Of a DNA stretch of 64,000 bases, positions 44,505 through 57,904 are shown piece after piece. The notes under the pieces were generated by a model. That model saw only the letters and a program-made list of their open reading frames with translations. It was not told where the DNA came from and made no database searches. Each line of letters starts with the position of its first letter. Position 1 is the first letter of the stretch. The position numbers were made by a program, and so were the translations under genes. Location of the stretch: NCBI GenBank assembly GCA_021464415.1, contig CM038469.1:29133736-29197735 (forward strand), written 5' to 3'. The stretch is from Lonicera japonica. Lineage: Eukaryota > Streptophyta > Magnoliopsida > Dipsacales > Caprifoliaceae.

Positions 44505-46010
44505 TGGGTGGTGATGTTGGCACCCCTAAAATCTCTAGAAAACACTCTCACTTTTCATTCGATCCTTAACAACCGAATAACGTATACGTTATTCGGTTGA
44601 TGAGAAGGATAAAACCTCTCACTTTATAGGAGTTGCATGTAGTAACTCCTATAAAGGAGTTGCATGTAGTAACTACGGGTAATCTTGCACCAATATACTT
44701 AACAGCGGAACATCAAAACAATTACAAGGATAAAACCTGACTTAGAATAATAGGAACAAGAAGGAAGACTTATCTTAAACCAAAGTAGTTTCATTCATTG
44801 ATGAGAAGAGGGAAATTACAATAAGCAAACAACTTATTAACCTGACTACAACTCTCAATGTCTTACACCATTCCAGAATCCTTAACAAATACAACTGAAC
44901 TCCATATTTATAGGAGAAAATCTAGAAAAGCAAGGCCTAACAGCTGGCCAACTTGCACACAACAATAATTACATCGCCGAAAGCAAAGGAATCAAACTTT
45001 TACACAAAGTCAAAAAGCTAAAGCGAAAGATACTTTAAAAAAGTAAAGCTACTTTACTTTATATTACATCAATCTGATAAAGCAGGGGGCAGAGGGAATC
45101 TCTGGATAAGCTTGTTTGGCGCTTCTAGCGACGAAAAGATAGGGACGAATTAGTCAGTGTCGTTTTCTGAGTTTGGGTCCCAGTGATTATCATAATGATC
45201 ATTGTGAATAGGATCATCATCATCACTAGCATCTTCTTGACCTACGAACATGTCTGTGTCTGAGCTTTGAGAACCAGTACTCCAAAAATGATCTTCAGAG
45301 TAATTGAACAAATGACCAACAAGTTCGTTGCTTTTGCCATCCTGAGTATCATACCAAGGATCTAGACCATACTTGATTTCTTCTGGGATCTTAGTAACAT
45401 CAACATTATTTAAATGACAAATATAATTCAGAAAATAGACATAATCCAAATTATATGGTTCACGGGCAACCTTTGTGAGATGATTTAGTAGGAATACCAA
45501 TATGTTGAATTACTGCTGGATGGAGATTGTCAGGATCTGGTAACATGCTGTGTACTTCTTTGAGGACCATGAAATGTGATCAACACATAACGATGGTAGT
45601 GAGTGTGGAGGTCAATCTTCATTTAGCAACTTGCTTGAAACCACAATAAAACTTTAAAAAAACAGACTTTTTTGAACCTGGATGGCCGATGTCATAACTT
45701 GCACTCTAGGAAGGATTTCTTGTTCAGCAAACCTGATATAGTCTAAAAGGATGGGGCATCAAAAATGAAAGGGATTGTGTATGCTTTAGTGAGGTACCAA
45801 AGTAACACGAGAGCTTGCATTGGAAGTCTGGATAACCTGTGGATATGGAGAAGGGAACAATATGGGTAGTTGGTATACAAAATGCAGAATTCTCTCTGTC
45901 TTGGGGACTAACTCCTATTTGCCAAAAACCTGCTTTAAGATCAAACTTAGAGAATATGCGAGCATTGGTGAGTAATTGATTATGTCTCAATTATTCCTCT
46001 TTGGTAAAGA
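44505..46010 (-). pseudogene. Inverted, internally deleted pararetrovirus copy
   Basis: The minus strand repeats the end of the 46-53.6 kb copy: 45990-45890 matches the reverse transcriptase start (TNARIFSKFDLKAGFWQIG), then jumps straight to the acidic C-terminal ORF (45860-45153). The TATA region (44903-44912) follows, and the ccaacatcaccaccc end (44505-44525). About 1.3 kb between reverse transcriptase and C-terminal ORF is missing, with frameshifts in between. It faces away from the neighbouring plus-strand copy, a common arrangement of integrated pararetroviruses. Confidence 0.75.
44571..44598. repeat. Perfect 28-bp palindrome
   Basis: AACCGAATAACGTA followed by its exact complement. 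It lies in the distal part of the inverted pararetrovirus copy. Related aaccgagta / ttcggttcttgag motifs recur at 53410-53560 in the other copy. Confidence 0.9.
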
Positions 46011-46037
46011 AGTCTGGCTCTCTATTATTCCTCAAAA

Positions 46038-47330
46038 TTATGTCTCAATTTCTAAAGCGTCCTGATAGTCGTGCTCAACTCCTTAAATCTAATTCTATGT
46101 CCAGTAGTTCTTCCTCTTTTAATTCTTCTCGTTTTGAGTCTAAAGAGTTTATTGATAAGGTTTCCTCTATCCATGAGATCTCTTATCTTCCAAATCAAAA
46201 ATCCAAGAGACAGATCTTCCTATGGTTAACCCATATCATATCTTTGGAAAACCATCTTCCCGAACTTTCACTTCCAGTGTCCGTAGCTTGCTCGGATCCA
46301 AATCCTCCAAACTACCTGTAAAAGAGTTTGTTAAGTCTTCCACTTTTACAGATATCACTGTTCCTTCTGGAAGAAAAGAACATCTGTTTCCCCTTTATAT
46401 TCCCAAAGATTTTCCTCGAATGGCGTTAGCTCAGGATTATACACATCTCCATTTTGGTGCTGTGCGTATCGCTGTCACTTTTCATGTAGAAAAGGTCTTC
46501 CTGTAGTAGCTTTGATTGCTCTTGTTGATTCTCGATTCTCAGAATATCAGCAAGCGTGCCTTGGAACAGCTCAAGTTACCTTAAATGCCGGAACCGTGTT
46601 TATCACCATAATCCCAAATTTCAATATGCCTATGACATATCCTTTTTTGTTAGATGCTTTTAAACTTCAAATCCAGATTGCAGGTGATTCAATGGTAGAA
46701 GGTACTGCTGCTGCAACTACTATCCACCATCAGATGATATATCGTGTCCAAGATCATGCCTTTGATCTTTCCATCCCTAATTCGATGGAATCTGAAGCTC
46801 TTTTTCTTGATGTTACCACAAATCAAGCTCCTCTCATGTTACTTCTATTCCCAGACAATTGTCCCGTGATGAGTTAATCAAGTTATTACCAGAAAGATGG
46901 GTCACTGCTTATGAACAACTCCATGCTCAAGAGAATCCTAGTGCTCTCTCTTCTACATGTGTTGACTATCTCAGACGACCTGGCAAAACTGTTGAAGTAA
47001 AATTTAACAGATCTCAGACAGTTCGTCAGAATCCAAGTCCTTTCACTACACCTATCATGGCGTTTGGAGAAGTTCACAGATTGCTGAAGATCCAGTTCTT
47101 CAGTCTCATCCAATTCCAATTCTTTGGTTTAACAAGGATGGTACTCCCTGTTATGAAGGCAAAAGTTCCACAGGTCATATCTGGTATGATGTCTGTTCTT
47201 GTGCAGATTGTGTTTCTCGTGAAGAAAGTGATGAAGATGATAGGCCGAGTTCTCGCAAGAAAAATTCTTCTCAACAGCGTCTCAAAGAACGATATGAGAA
47301 CAATGATCCCACAGTTGGTTTGCTAGGTCA
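46038..47330 (+). pseudogene. Pararetrovirus movement protein region, frameshifted
   Basis: The frame starts at 46038 (MSQFLKRP...), and shifts near 46220, 46500 and 46860. The part at 46222-46877 has the 30K movement-protein look: LHFGAVRIAVTFH, then ALIALVDSRF, NAGTVFITIIPNFNM and FKLQIQIAGDS. This corresponds in position and style to the movement-protein-like frame at 30188, but the two are well diverged. No leader precedes it; the inverted copy abuts instead. Broken, not functional. Confidence 0.7.
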
Positions 47331-48700
47331 TCCCTCTGGAAAATTTGATTATTATGTTACTTATGGTAGTCAAATTTTACAGCCTACACCTGAAATAACC
47401 ACTTGTACGCCTAATCCTCCCTTTCAAAACCTTCACCTCCACAAACACCACCTTTACCTCCATATTACCAAAAAGCCCTTAAAGCCCTCAGAAAAACAGA
47501 CCCTAAGCCTCCATCTAGGCCGTCACAATCGGATATACCACCAGTTGTTGTTTCTAAAGTTCCAATTGACTGTTGCATGTTTTTGCTGAAGCTAATACAG
47601 ATTATGATAATCATTTCCCTCCATTACATGATTTTGAAAAACATCCAGCAGAATGCTCGTCACCAATGGAAAATACAGAATCCCACTGAAGTTTCTCATA
47701 CAGGAGAAAGGTTGCAAGTAAATGCTGCTGAAGTTGCTTTGAATTGGCAAGCTGAGAATGCTATTGCTCAGAATCGTGTCCTATACAAGATTGCCACTTC
47801 CCAAACCAGGATTGAGTCTTCTCAAGAACGGGTTGAAGCCAAGATGCTTTCATTTAGCACCATGGATGTTGCTATTGCTGATCTTAAACAACGCATACAA
47901 GTCTTGCATGAACAACTTTTATATATTGCGTCTACCGTCCATGATATTTCTCAAGCGACTATGCTTATTTCTAGCAAGTAAGCAGAAAAGAAGTCTCTAG
48001 AGAAACAGCTATTGGCTTTACAAAAGTCTTCCATGCCTCCTTTACAAACCGAAGCTCCTTCAATTCTGTTAGATACAACCCCCCAAACCCGCTTCTATGC
48101 TCATAAACCCTTGGACTTACCAGTACAATCCACATCGGTCACAACAGTTGCAAACTGATTTCAGCTCAAAAGATCTCTGGCCTGCTGATCCAGAATCTGT
48201 TCTTAAAAGAGTTTGCCTAAGACGTTTCATCGTTGGCAGACTCCCACTGTTGAAAGCCAAAGTACCACCCCATTTCGAAGTCCACCGAAGTATAAGCACA
48301 AGGCTCCTGCAGTTTCCTCACCAAAACCCAAGTTACAAATTCCTTATAAGTCCCCAGGTCCTCTGCGGATTTATGACCCCCAGACAACCATAACCACAAA
48401 ACCCCATTTCTCCCAGCACACTATTGTAGCCTCTTCAACACCTCCTTCTGATAGTTACTACATGCAAATTCATGAAAATGAACCCGTTAACCAAATAGGT
48501 TCTTTCTTGAAAAACCTTGCTGTCAGTAATACTCCTCTACCCTTCCTGGAACCCCTACCAATGAAGAATTATTCTATGCTTTTGAGAATATCTTTTCATC
48601 CCAAACAGTTCCCCCAAACCAAACCAAAAACAGAACAGAACCCCAATCTTCAAACCCACAGGCACAACCTACCCCTCTTTCAAACCCAGAAGAAACCTTT
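47331..48700 (+). pseudogene. Pararetrovirus linker/coiled-coil region, frame-broken
   Basis: Proline-rich, low-conservation sequence in shifting frames. 47577-47981 contains a heptad-like stretch (QAENAIAQNRVLYKIATSQTR..., DLKQRIQVLHEQL) that suggests a coiled coil, as seen between movement and coat parts of some caulimovirid polyproteins. Assignment by position. Confidence 0.5.
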
Positions 48701-48709
48701 GAAGATCCC

Positions 48710-49800
48710 ATGGTTGAAGATCTGCCTGATGAAGAAGTTCAAGAAGTTTCTGTCAAAGCTCATAATCGAATGCCTTTCCCAAATCATGAAACTCACCAGG
48801 TGTTTACCTTTGAGAACACTCCTCCAGACAAATGGCGTGAATTAATGATTTCTTGGAATGCTTGGCTCCATTCAGACCGACAATACTATAAGCTTCCTAT
48901 AGTCTTACTTCAATTTATTGCGAGAATGGAAGGTCGATTACGAGAATGGTATGAAAGTCTAGGAGAATACAGACAGATCCAGTTACAGTAAAGTCCAACT
49001 ATTGATGCTTTTATGGCACTAATCTTCCCACAGTTCCTTGGACATATTGGCAGATCTAGTGATATAGCTCGTGAAGAGTTTGTTCAGATGAAATGTTGCT
49101 CTCTCAAGAAGAAAGATCTCCAGCGTCATTATAATCGAATGTCTCAACGATATTTTCTTATTGGCGGCGTTGATGATGATAACATTCATCAAATCTTCCT
49201 CAATTCTTTCCCAGAAATTCTGGTCACTGAAGTCAACAAGTTACTAAAGATTCAGAAGCTCACAATCCATGATGTTACTATTGCTCAAGTTTATGACTAC
49301 ATTAATGATGCAGTTGATAGTTTGTGCAATCAAAAGAAATTCTTCGATGACATTGAGAAAGCAGGAAAGATGTTGAAAGAATCGTGCAATAAAGACAATC
49401 TCCAGATCAAATGCAAGCATACGTCCTCTTCATGTGATTGCAAGACAAAAAAGAAGAGCCATTTCAAGAAAAGATCGAAACAATCTTCTCAGCAGAACAT
49501 GGCAAAAGTATCTGCTAAACCTTTCAAAGTAAAGAAGAAATGGAAGTATGTGAAGCGCAAACCTTTTCGCGGCAAGAAAACAGATAGATGTTTTATCTGT
49601 CACAAATCTGGTCATTATGCAAAGAATTGTCCAAAGACATCCAAGAAAGCTCAGTTCATGGGATGTATCCAAAAGTTAGATCCAACAATTGCTGATTCAG
49701 ATCTTGAATCCTTGCTATCCCTAGAAGATGAAGCATCTGCCAACACAATCATTTCTATTTCTTATACAGATTCAGATAAGCCACAGATGATGAATCTCTC
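48710..49800 (+). pseudogene. Pararetrovirus coat protein with CCHC zinc knuckle
   Basis: 48710-48991 and 49013-49800 share one theme split by a stop near 48989. A basic region (KKKSHFKKRSKQS..., KVKKKWKYVKRKPFRGKK) is followed by CFICHKSGHYAKNC (49589-49630), the CX2CX4HX4C nucleic-acid-binding knuckle of caulimovirid coat proteins and gag. An acidic Asp/Glu tail follows (LESLLSLEDE). Confidence 0.8.
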
Positions 49801-49860
49801 TCCAGTGACTATGATGAAGAAACTCCTCTTCTTTATAGTTTTGAAGAAATTCAAGATAGC

Positions 49861-50230
49861 ATGGCCATTGCTCCAGCAATTCCCTCTCCCAATGGCAAGT
49901 TTAAGATTCTTTTGGACAAGTATGAAACTCCGATTCCAATCATTGCTTATTTTGATACCGGTGCACAGAGAACGTTACTCAAAACTCATTTCCTTCCTCA
50001 AAAGTTTTGGTTACCTTGTTCGGTTCTCTTTAGAGCTGCAAATGGTTCAATTTTCAAAGTCACCAAGATAAGCAAAACTGTTACTCTCCAGTTTTTCCCA
50101 GGTCTATCAATTACTCACCAAATCTTTGGTAGTGATGAAATAGATAGAGATTTATTCGTTGGTTTTGATGTTCTTGGAAAACTGAATCAAATCGGATGGT
50201 CATTTGACGGTCTACGGTTTAAGAATTATT
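49861..50230 (+). pseudogene. Pararetrovirus aspartic protease domain
   Basis: YFDTGAQRTLL (DTGA at 49954-49965) is the retropepsin active-site motif; FVGFDVLG further on fits the following strand. It is open through this domain and continuous with the reverse transcriptase start. Confidence 0.82.
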
Positions 50231-50479
50231 TCCTATCGTGGCTACCATCTCCAACAGTATTTCAAGCAAATCCTCTTTATCTCCCTAATTCGATTGATGA
50301 ATCATTGTTTTCCACTCAAATGGCTCCAATACCTTCTTCTTTTGAACAAATCAAGACTCAGATTATTCTCCGTTCTTGTGCTGAATTTCATACAGAGTTT
50401 TTAGCCAAATGTCAAAATCCACTTTGGAAGAATCCTAAATTCTTTATCTCTCTTCCGTTCAAAAAGAATGAAGATATAA

Positions 50480-51171
50480 ATCCCACAAAAGCCACCCATT
50501 CAGGAATGAATCCAGAACACTTTGCCCTTGCTCTTAAAGAAGTCCACACCTTACTCCATCAAGGACTTATTGAAGAAACCACTTCCCCATGGACTTGTGA
50601 AGCATTTTATGTGAACAAAAGGTCTGAACAAATTAGAGGAAAGCTTCGCCTAGTAATCAATTACCAGCCACTTAATCACTTCCTTGCTAGTGATAAGTTC
50701 CCACTTCCTCAGAAGCATTCTCTTTTTGGTTAGCTCACCAATGCTCGCATATTCTCCAAGTTTGATCTTAAAGCAGGTTTTTGGCAAATAGGAGTTAGTC
50801 CCCAAGACAGAGAGAAGACTGCATTTTATATACCAGATCACCATTTCCAATGGACTGTTATGCCATTTGGATTGAAAAATGCTCCTGCTGTATTTCAGAA
50901 AGCTATGGTTAAAATCTTTGAACCATTATTACCCCATGCTCTGATTTACATTGATGATATTCTGCTCTTCTCCCCAGATGAAGATTCTCATGAAAAACTT
51001 CTCCAGCAATTTGCCCAAATTATTCTAGATCATGGAGTAATGCTCTCAGAAAAGAAAATGGTTATTGGTGTCAAAGAAATTGATTTCCTTGGAATGAAAA
51101 TTTTCAATGGTACAATACAGCTCCAGCCACACATCGCTAAGGATCTCCTCAAGTTTCCTGATAGATTGTAG
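50480..51171 (+). pseudogene. Pararetrovirus reverse transcriptase, broken by stops
   Basis: Conserved blocks in order: LHQGLIEETTSPWTCEAFYV, RLVINYQPLN, an in-frame TAG at 50731, FSKFDLKAGFWQIG, MPFGLKNAPAVFQ, and the catalytic YIDD (50947-50958) in ALIYIDDILLFS, then DFLGMKIFNGTI, with another TAG at 51169. This is the best-preserved part of the copy, but the stops rule out a full-length product. Confidence 0.85.
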
Positions 51172-51770
51172 AGTGTCCTACAAGTACAACGATTTTTAGG
51201 GCTCGTGAATTAGTTGGCGCCATTTATTCCAGGTCAGGTTACAAAGTTCACGTCCTCCCTGTCTGTAATGCTGAAAAAGGAACAACCTCCTTGGTCTGAT
51301 GTTCAAACTTCAAGCGTCCAACAACTTAAGAAGCTTACACAGAATTTGCCACCTCTTCAAATCCCATCTGATGGCAAACGCATTCTTCAAACAGATGTCA
51401 GTGATAAGTTTTGGGCTGCTATTCTTCTTGAAAAATCAATGGGAAAAGACAAGTTTGTGGATACAAAAGTGGTCAGTTTAAAGCCGGAGAAATTCATTAT
51501 CATTCGACATTCAAAGAAATTCTGGCTGTCAAGCGCGGTATAGAGAAGTTCCAGTTCCATCTTGTTGGTCGTCATTTTCTTGTAGAAATGGATATGAAAG
51601 CCTTTCCTAAGATGATTAATTTCAACAGAAAAGTGATACCCAATGCCCAGCTTCTTAGATGGTCTCAATGCTTTGCTCAATGGTCATACACTGTTGTGCA
51701 TCTCCCTGGAAAAAATAATGTTATTGCTGACTTCTTCTCCAGACCCCCACAACCACCATTACCCAACTCT
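51172..51770 (+). pseudogene. Pararetrovirus RNase H domain, broken
   Basis: QRFLG continues the RT connection, with a TAG at 51211. ILQTDVSDKFWAAIL (51390-51430) carries the first catalytic Asp motif. A frameshift near 51470-51560 precedes LLRWSQCFAQWSYTVVHLPGKNNVIADFFSRPP (51650-51750), the typical end of the domain. No integrase follows, which fits a pararetrovirus rather than a gypsy retrotransposon. Confidence 0.82.
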
Positions 51771-52868
51771 TTATCCCACATCGATCATGTGATCCCAGTT
51801 ATCCAGAATTTGCCCCTATTTTACCCCACTCAGCAAATTCCTCAAGCCATCCCTTCTATCTACCCTCTTACCTACCTTGGTATTACACAAGTTTTACCTG
51901 TTTTCCCAGAAAGATATATTCCAAACAGGATGAACTCCAATCAAGCCTCATCATCCTCGTCAGTCCCTGTCCTCATCAGAGACCCTCATCCTTTAAACAA
52001 TATTCCCATCCTTGATGCATGTTCTATCCTTCCATCAGATGTTAATGAGAAAATTGGAGAACACACTATTTCACAGAGAAACAAAGATATGATTTTCAAG
52101 TATCTCTCTCTCACAGTTGTTAAGTATGGAATAGTTTTCCGTGGTTTAAAGATGCATCCCAACTACCCATACTGTTCCCTTCTCCATATCCACAGGTTAT
52201 CCAGACTTCCAAAGTAAGCTCTCGTGTTACTTTGGTACCTCACTAAAGCATACACAATCCCTTTCATTTTTGATGCCCCAGTCCTTTTAGACTATATCAG
52301 GTTTGCTGAACAAGAAATCCTTCATAGAAGTGCAAGTTATGACATCGGCCATCCAGGTTCAAAAAATCTGTTAAAGTTCTTACTGTGGTTCAAGCCAGTT
52401 GCTAAATGGAAGATTGACCTCCACACTCACTACCATCATTATGTGTTGATCACATTTCATGGTCCTCAAAGAAGAACAACATGTTACCCAGAGCCAGACC
52501 CTCCATCAGCAGTAATTCAACATTGGTATTCCTACAATCTCACAAAGGTTGCCCGTGAACCATATAATTTGGATTATGTCTATTTTCTGAATTATATTTG
52601 TCATTTAAATAATGTTGATGTTACTAAGATCCCAGAAGAAATCAAGTATGGTCTAGATCCTTGGTATGATACTCAGGATTGGCAAAGCAACGAACTTGTT
52701 GGTCATTTGTTCAATTACTCTGAAGATCATTTTTGGAGTACTGGTTCTCAAAGCTCAGACACAGACATGTTCGTAGGTCAAGAAGATGCTAGTGATGATG
52801 ATGATCCTATTCACAATGATCATTATGATAATCACTGGGACCCAAACTCAGAAAACGACACTGACTAA
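51770..52868 (+). pseudogene. Pararetrovirus acidic C-terminal region of unknown function
   Basis: After a Pro-rich linker, 52060-52217 and 52224-52868 (same frame, one stop at about 52215) match the intact frame at 39494-40378 along their whole length. They end in an Asp-rich tail (EDASDDDDP...ENDTD). There is no similarity to a domain I know. Retention of the same layout in diverged copies suggests a real viral protein region. The inverted copy at 44505-46010 is nearly identical to this one. Confidence 0.65.
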
Positions 52869-53597
52869 TTCGTCCCTATCTTTTCGTCGCTAGAAGCGCC
52901 AAACAAGCTTATCCAGAGATTCCCTCTGCCCCCTGCTTTATCAGATTGATGTAATATAAAGTAAAGTAGCTTTACTTTTTTAAAGTATCTTTCGCTTTAG
53001 CTTTTTGACTTTGTGTAAAAGTTTGATTCCTTTGCTTTCGGCGATGTAATTATTGTTGTGTGCAAGTTGGCCAGCTGTTAGGCCTTGCTTTTCTAGATTT
53101 TCTCCTATAAATATGGAGTTCAGTTGTATTTGTTAAGGATTCTGGAATGGTGTAAGACATTGAGAGTTGTAGTCAGGTTAATAAGTTGTTTGCTTATTGT
53201 AATTTCCCTCTTCTCATCAATGAATGAAACTACTTTGGTTTTAAGATAAGTCTTCCTTCTTGTTCCTATTATTCTAAGTCAGGTTTTATCCTTGTAATTG
53301 TTTTGATGTTCCGCTGTTAAGTATATTGGTGCAAGATTACCCGTAGTAATTTGCATATCGTCCCTGACTACAACTTATTAACCTGACTACAACTCTCAAT
53401 GTCTTACACCACGCCAGAAGGACCGAGTATAAACTTGAAAAAATTTGAAAATGCCTTACTCGGTTGTCAAGAACCAAGTATATAGACTTATATTCGATTC
53501 TCAAGAACCGAATAATAGACACTTTACTCGGTTGCGAATGACCGAATTAAAGTGGGAATGTTACCAAGTGTTTTTGGGGTGCCAACATCACCACCCT
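52869..53597 (+). promoter_or_regulatory. Pararetrovirus intergenic/promoter region
   Basis: After the acidic ORF stop comes an aagtaaagtagctttactttttt block, then CTATAAATATGGAG (53105-53118), a TATA box. A tgagagttgtagtcaggtt stretch is partly repeated at 53155 and, inverted, at 53378. The end ccaacatcaccaccc at about 53583-53597 is the inverted match of the left boundary at 44505. Confidence 0.6.
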
Positions 53598-53599
53598 TG

Positions 53600-54332
53600 T
53601 TGTTTGGATCACATTTAAGTGTCAAATTAAATTGGGTTGGATTAAAACCCATCTAATCAGATTGGATTGGATTATTAAATGTGATGGTTCCAATTCAGAG
53701 ACGGACCTATGTGGATGTGGTATGCAGGATGCGATACAATTTTGGAAACTTTTTTTACGTATATATAATTTTAGATTAATTGTACATGTAATGCGTATAT
53801 TACTTGGATATATAATTTGAGAACAGTTTTACAACAGTGGGTTTACTTTTTTTTGGGTTACAGTGGGTTTACATCTTGGTGCAAGCAAAACTTTTTGCCA
53901 TCTTTTTAATATCTAGAAAAAAATTCAGCATTAGTCCGCATTGTTCAGATTGGATTCCAAATTTCTCTAATTCCATAATTGACAATCGGATCGAATGCGC
54001 ATCGCTTAAAACCACCGGATTGGATATGATGAACACCCATGTACAATATACTTCATGCAGGAATTTAATATCTTGCAAATTTCCACTACAGTCACATCAA
54101 CTTGGTAGCTTTTGTTAAAGCAGCAAAAGCCAGTTACACAATCTTAATACGTGATGACCCTCAAGATGGTACTTCTACTTCAACAACTCAATCCTCAACA
54201 ACAACTATGAAGTAGTTTCACAAGAGTGTATCTCTTATCAGAAATTTAACAAGATATAAAGAACCATGTTGATTATTCATACTCAGGTCTCCCTCCACTC
54301 TATCCATCTATAAAACCTACATTTTTTTTCTC
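53600..54332. other. Spacer between pararetrovirus and SQD1
   Basis: No gene recognised. Sequence just left of 54333 should hold the SQD1 3' UTR. Confidence 0.5.
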
Positions 54333-56792
<2,460 letters not shown>

Positions 56793-56818
56793 TCACCCAC
56801 TAATATATGTATAAGTAC

Positions 56819-57823
56819 CTGTGAAGGAATACCCAATTGGTTAGATTCAATTTTGAGGTCTTTGCGACTCACAAAATCATTGAATGAAAAATGAAAACAG
56901 CAGTTCAAGTCTTAAAATCTGAGAATTATAGAAGGGAAGCAAAGGAAAGCTAATGTTCTGGTCAAGCAGGCAAACAAACAACAATACAGTCATGTATTTA
57001 AGTATAGCATTAGATTACAGAAATACTTTAAAGAAACTTGCAACTCATACAGGAAAAACTGATGCACCTTGGCATCAAGATCCCACACACAAATGGGGGG
57101 AATTTATCCTGCTGGGGTAAAGATCTTTAGTTATGGAGTATGGACTAAAGAAAAGTTCCCAGTTAGGTTTCCTCAGGTCAATTACCTATTGAAAAAGAAC
57201 CACAGGGACACTAAATCTGAACAAGGATTTAACGTCTTCACAAGGCTTAAACACTTCTCCAACTCAATATATAGCATTTTCCAGATCAAGATACACTCGA
57301 GTTTGCCTTTTTTATAAAATCCTATGCTAAACATAGTTGAATTTATGGCACAAAAATCTTATAAACCTGATCTGAATTTTGACTTTCCTCCTCAAGAACA
57401 TGAATCCTTACTTCTCCCATCAAATTAGTTTACAAAGAAACTGGCATTCATCAATGTAGATGAAAGAATCATAGGGCAAAAAGGGGTAATATATTGCAAA
57501 ATGCACAGGGCAAACTGTTTAACACAAAATAGTGAAATACCAAAGTTAGGTACTGATTTTTTTTTTCATACCAAAGTTGGGTCTCTCAAAAAAATTATTT
57601 TGAGGCATTTTTACAGTCACATAAGCTGCATTTCTGAACAAGAATTAAAGAAACCCCAAAATCTTCAATCATCCAAACACCCAATTCATCTCTAACCATG
57701 AGGAGACTATGCTTACTCACAGTACCAAGACAAAACCATAATAAGCTTGAAATTTGAAGACAAAAGAAGCAAAACAATTAAGTGAGTGAAATTTTTGAGC
57801 AACAGTTGAGTAGAGAAGATTAC
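56819..57823 (-). other. Probable 5'-leader intron of SQD1
   Basis: On the minus strand, a CACCAG|GTAATC donor (exon end 57824) and an ATTCCTTCACAG|GTAC acceptor (exon start 56818) would remove about 1 kb between the TATA box near 57.9 kb and the start codon at 56777. No coding frame lies between, so this is inferred to be a 5' UTR intron. Confidence 0.5.
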
Positions 57824-57889
57824 CTGGTGAGTATTGTGGAATCAGAAAGAGAATTCAAAAGGGTTTCCTCGGAGCTATGTAAAATACTG

Positions 57890-57903
57890 AGACCTATATA
57901 TAC
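57890..57903 (-). promoter_or_regulatory. SQD1 TATA box
   Basis: The minus strand reads GTATATATAGGTC about 70 bp upstream of the proposed leader-exon donor. The placement and sequence suit a plant core promoter. Confidence 0.5.
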
Positions 57904-57904
57904 T

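Noticed and set aside
46038..53597. Interpretation as an ordinary Ty3/gypsy retrotransposon
   Set aside because: Movement-protein-like sequence precedes the coat/knuckle region, no integrase follows RNase H, and no LTRs with a primer site flank it. The pararetrovirus order fits better.
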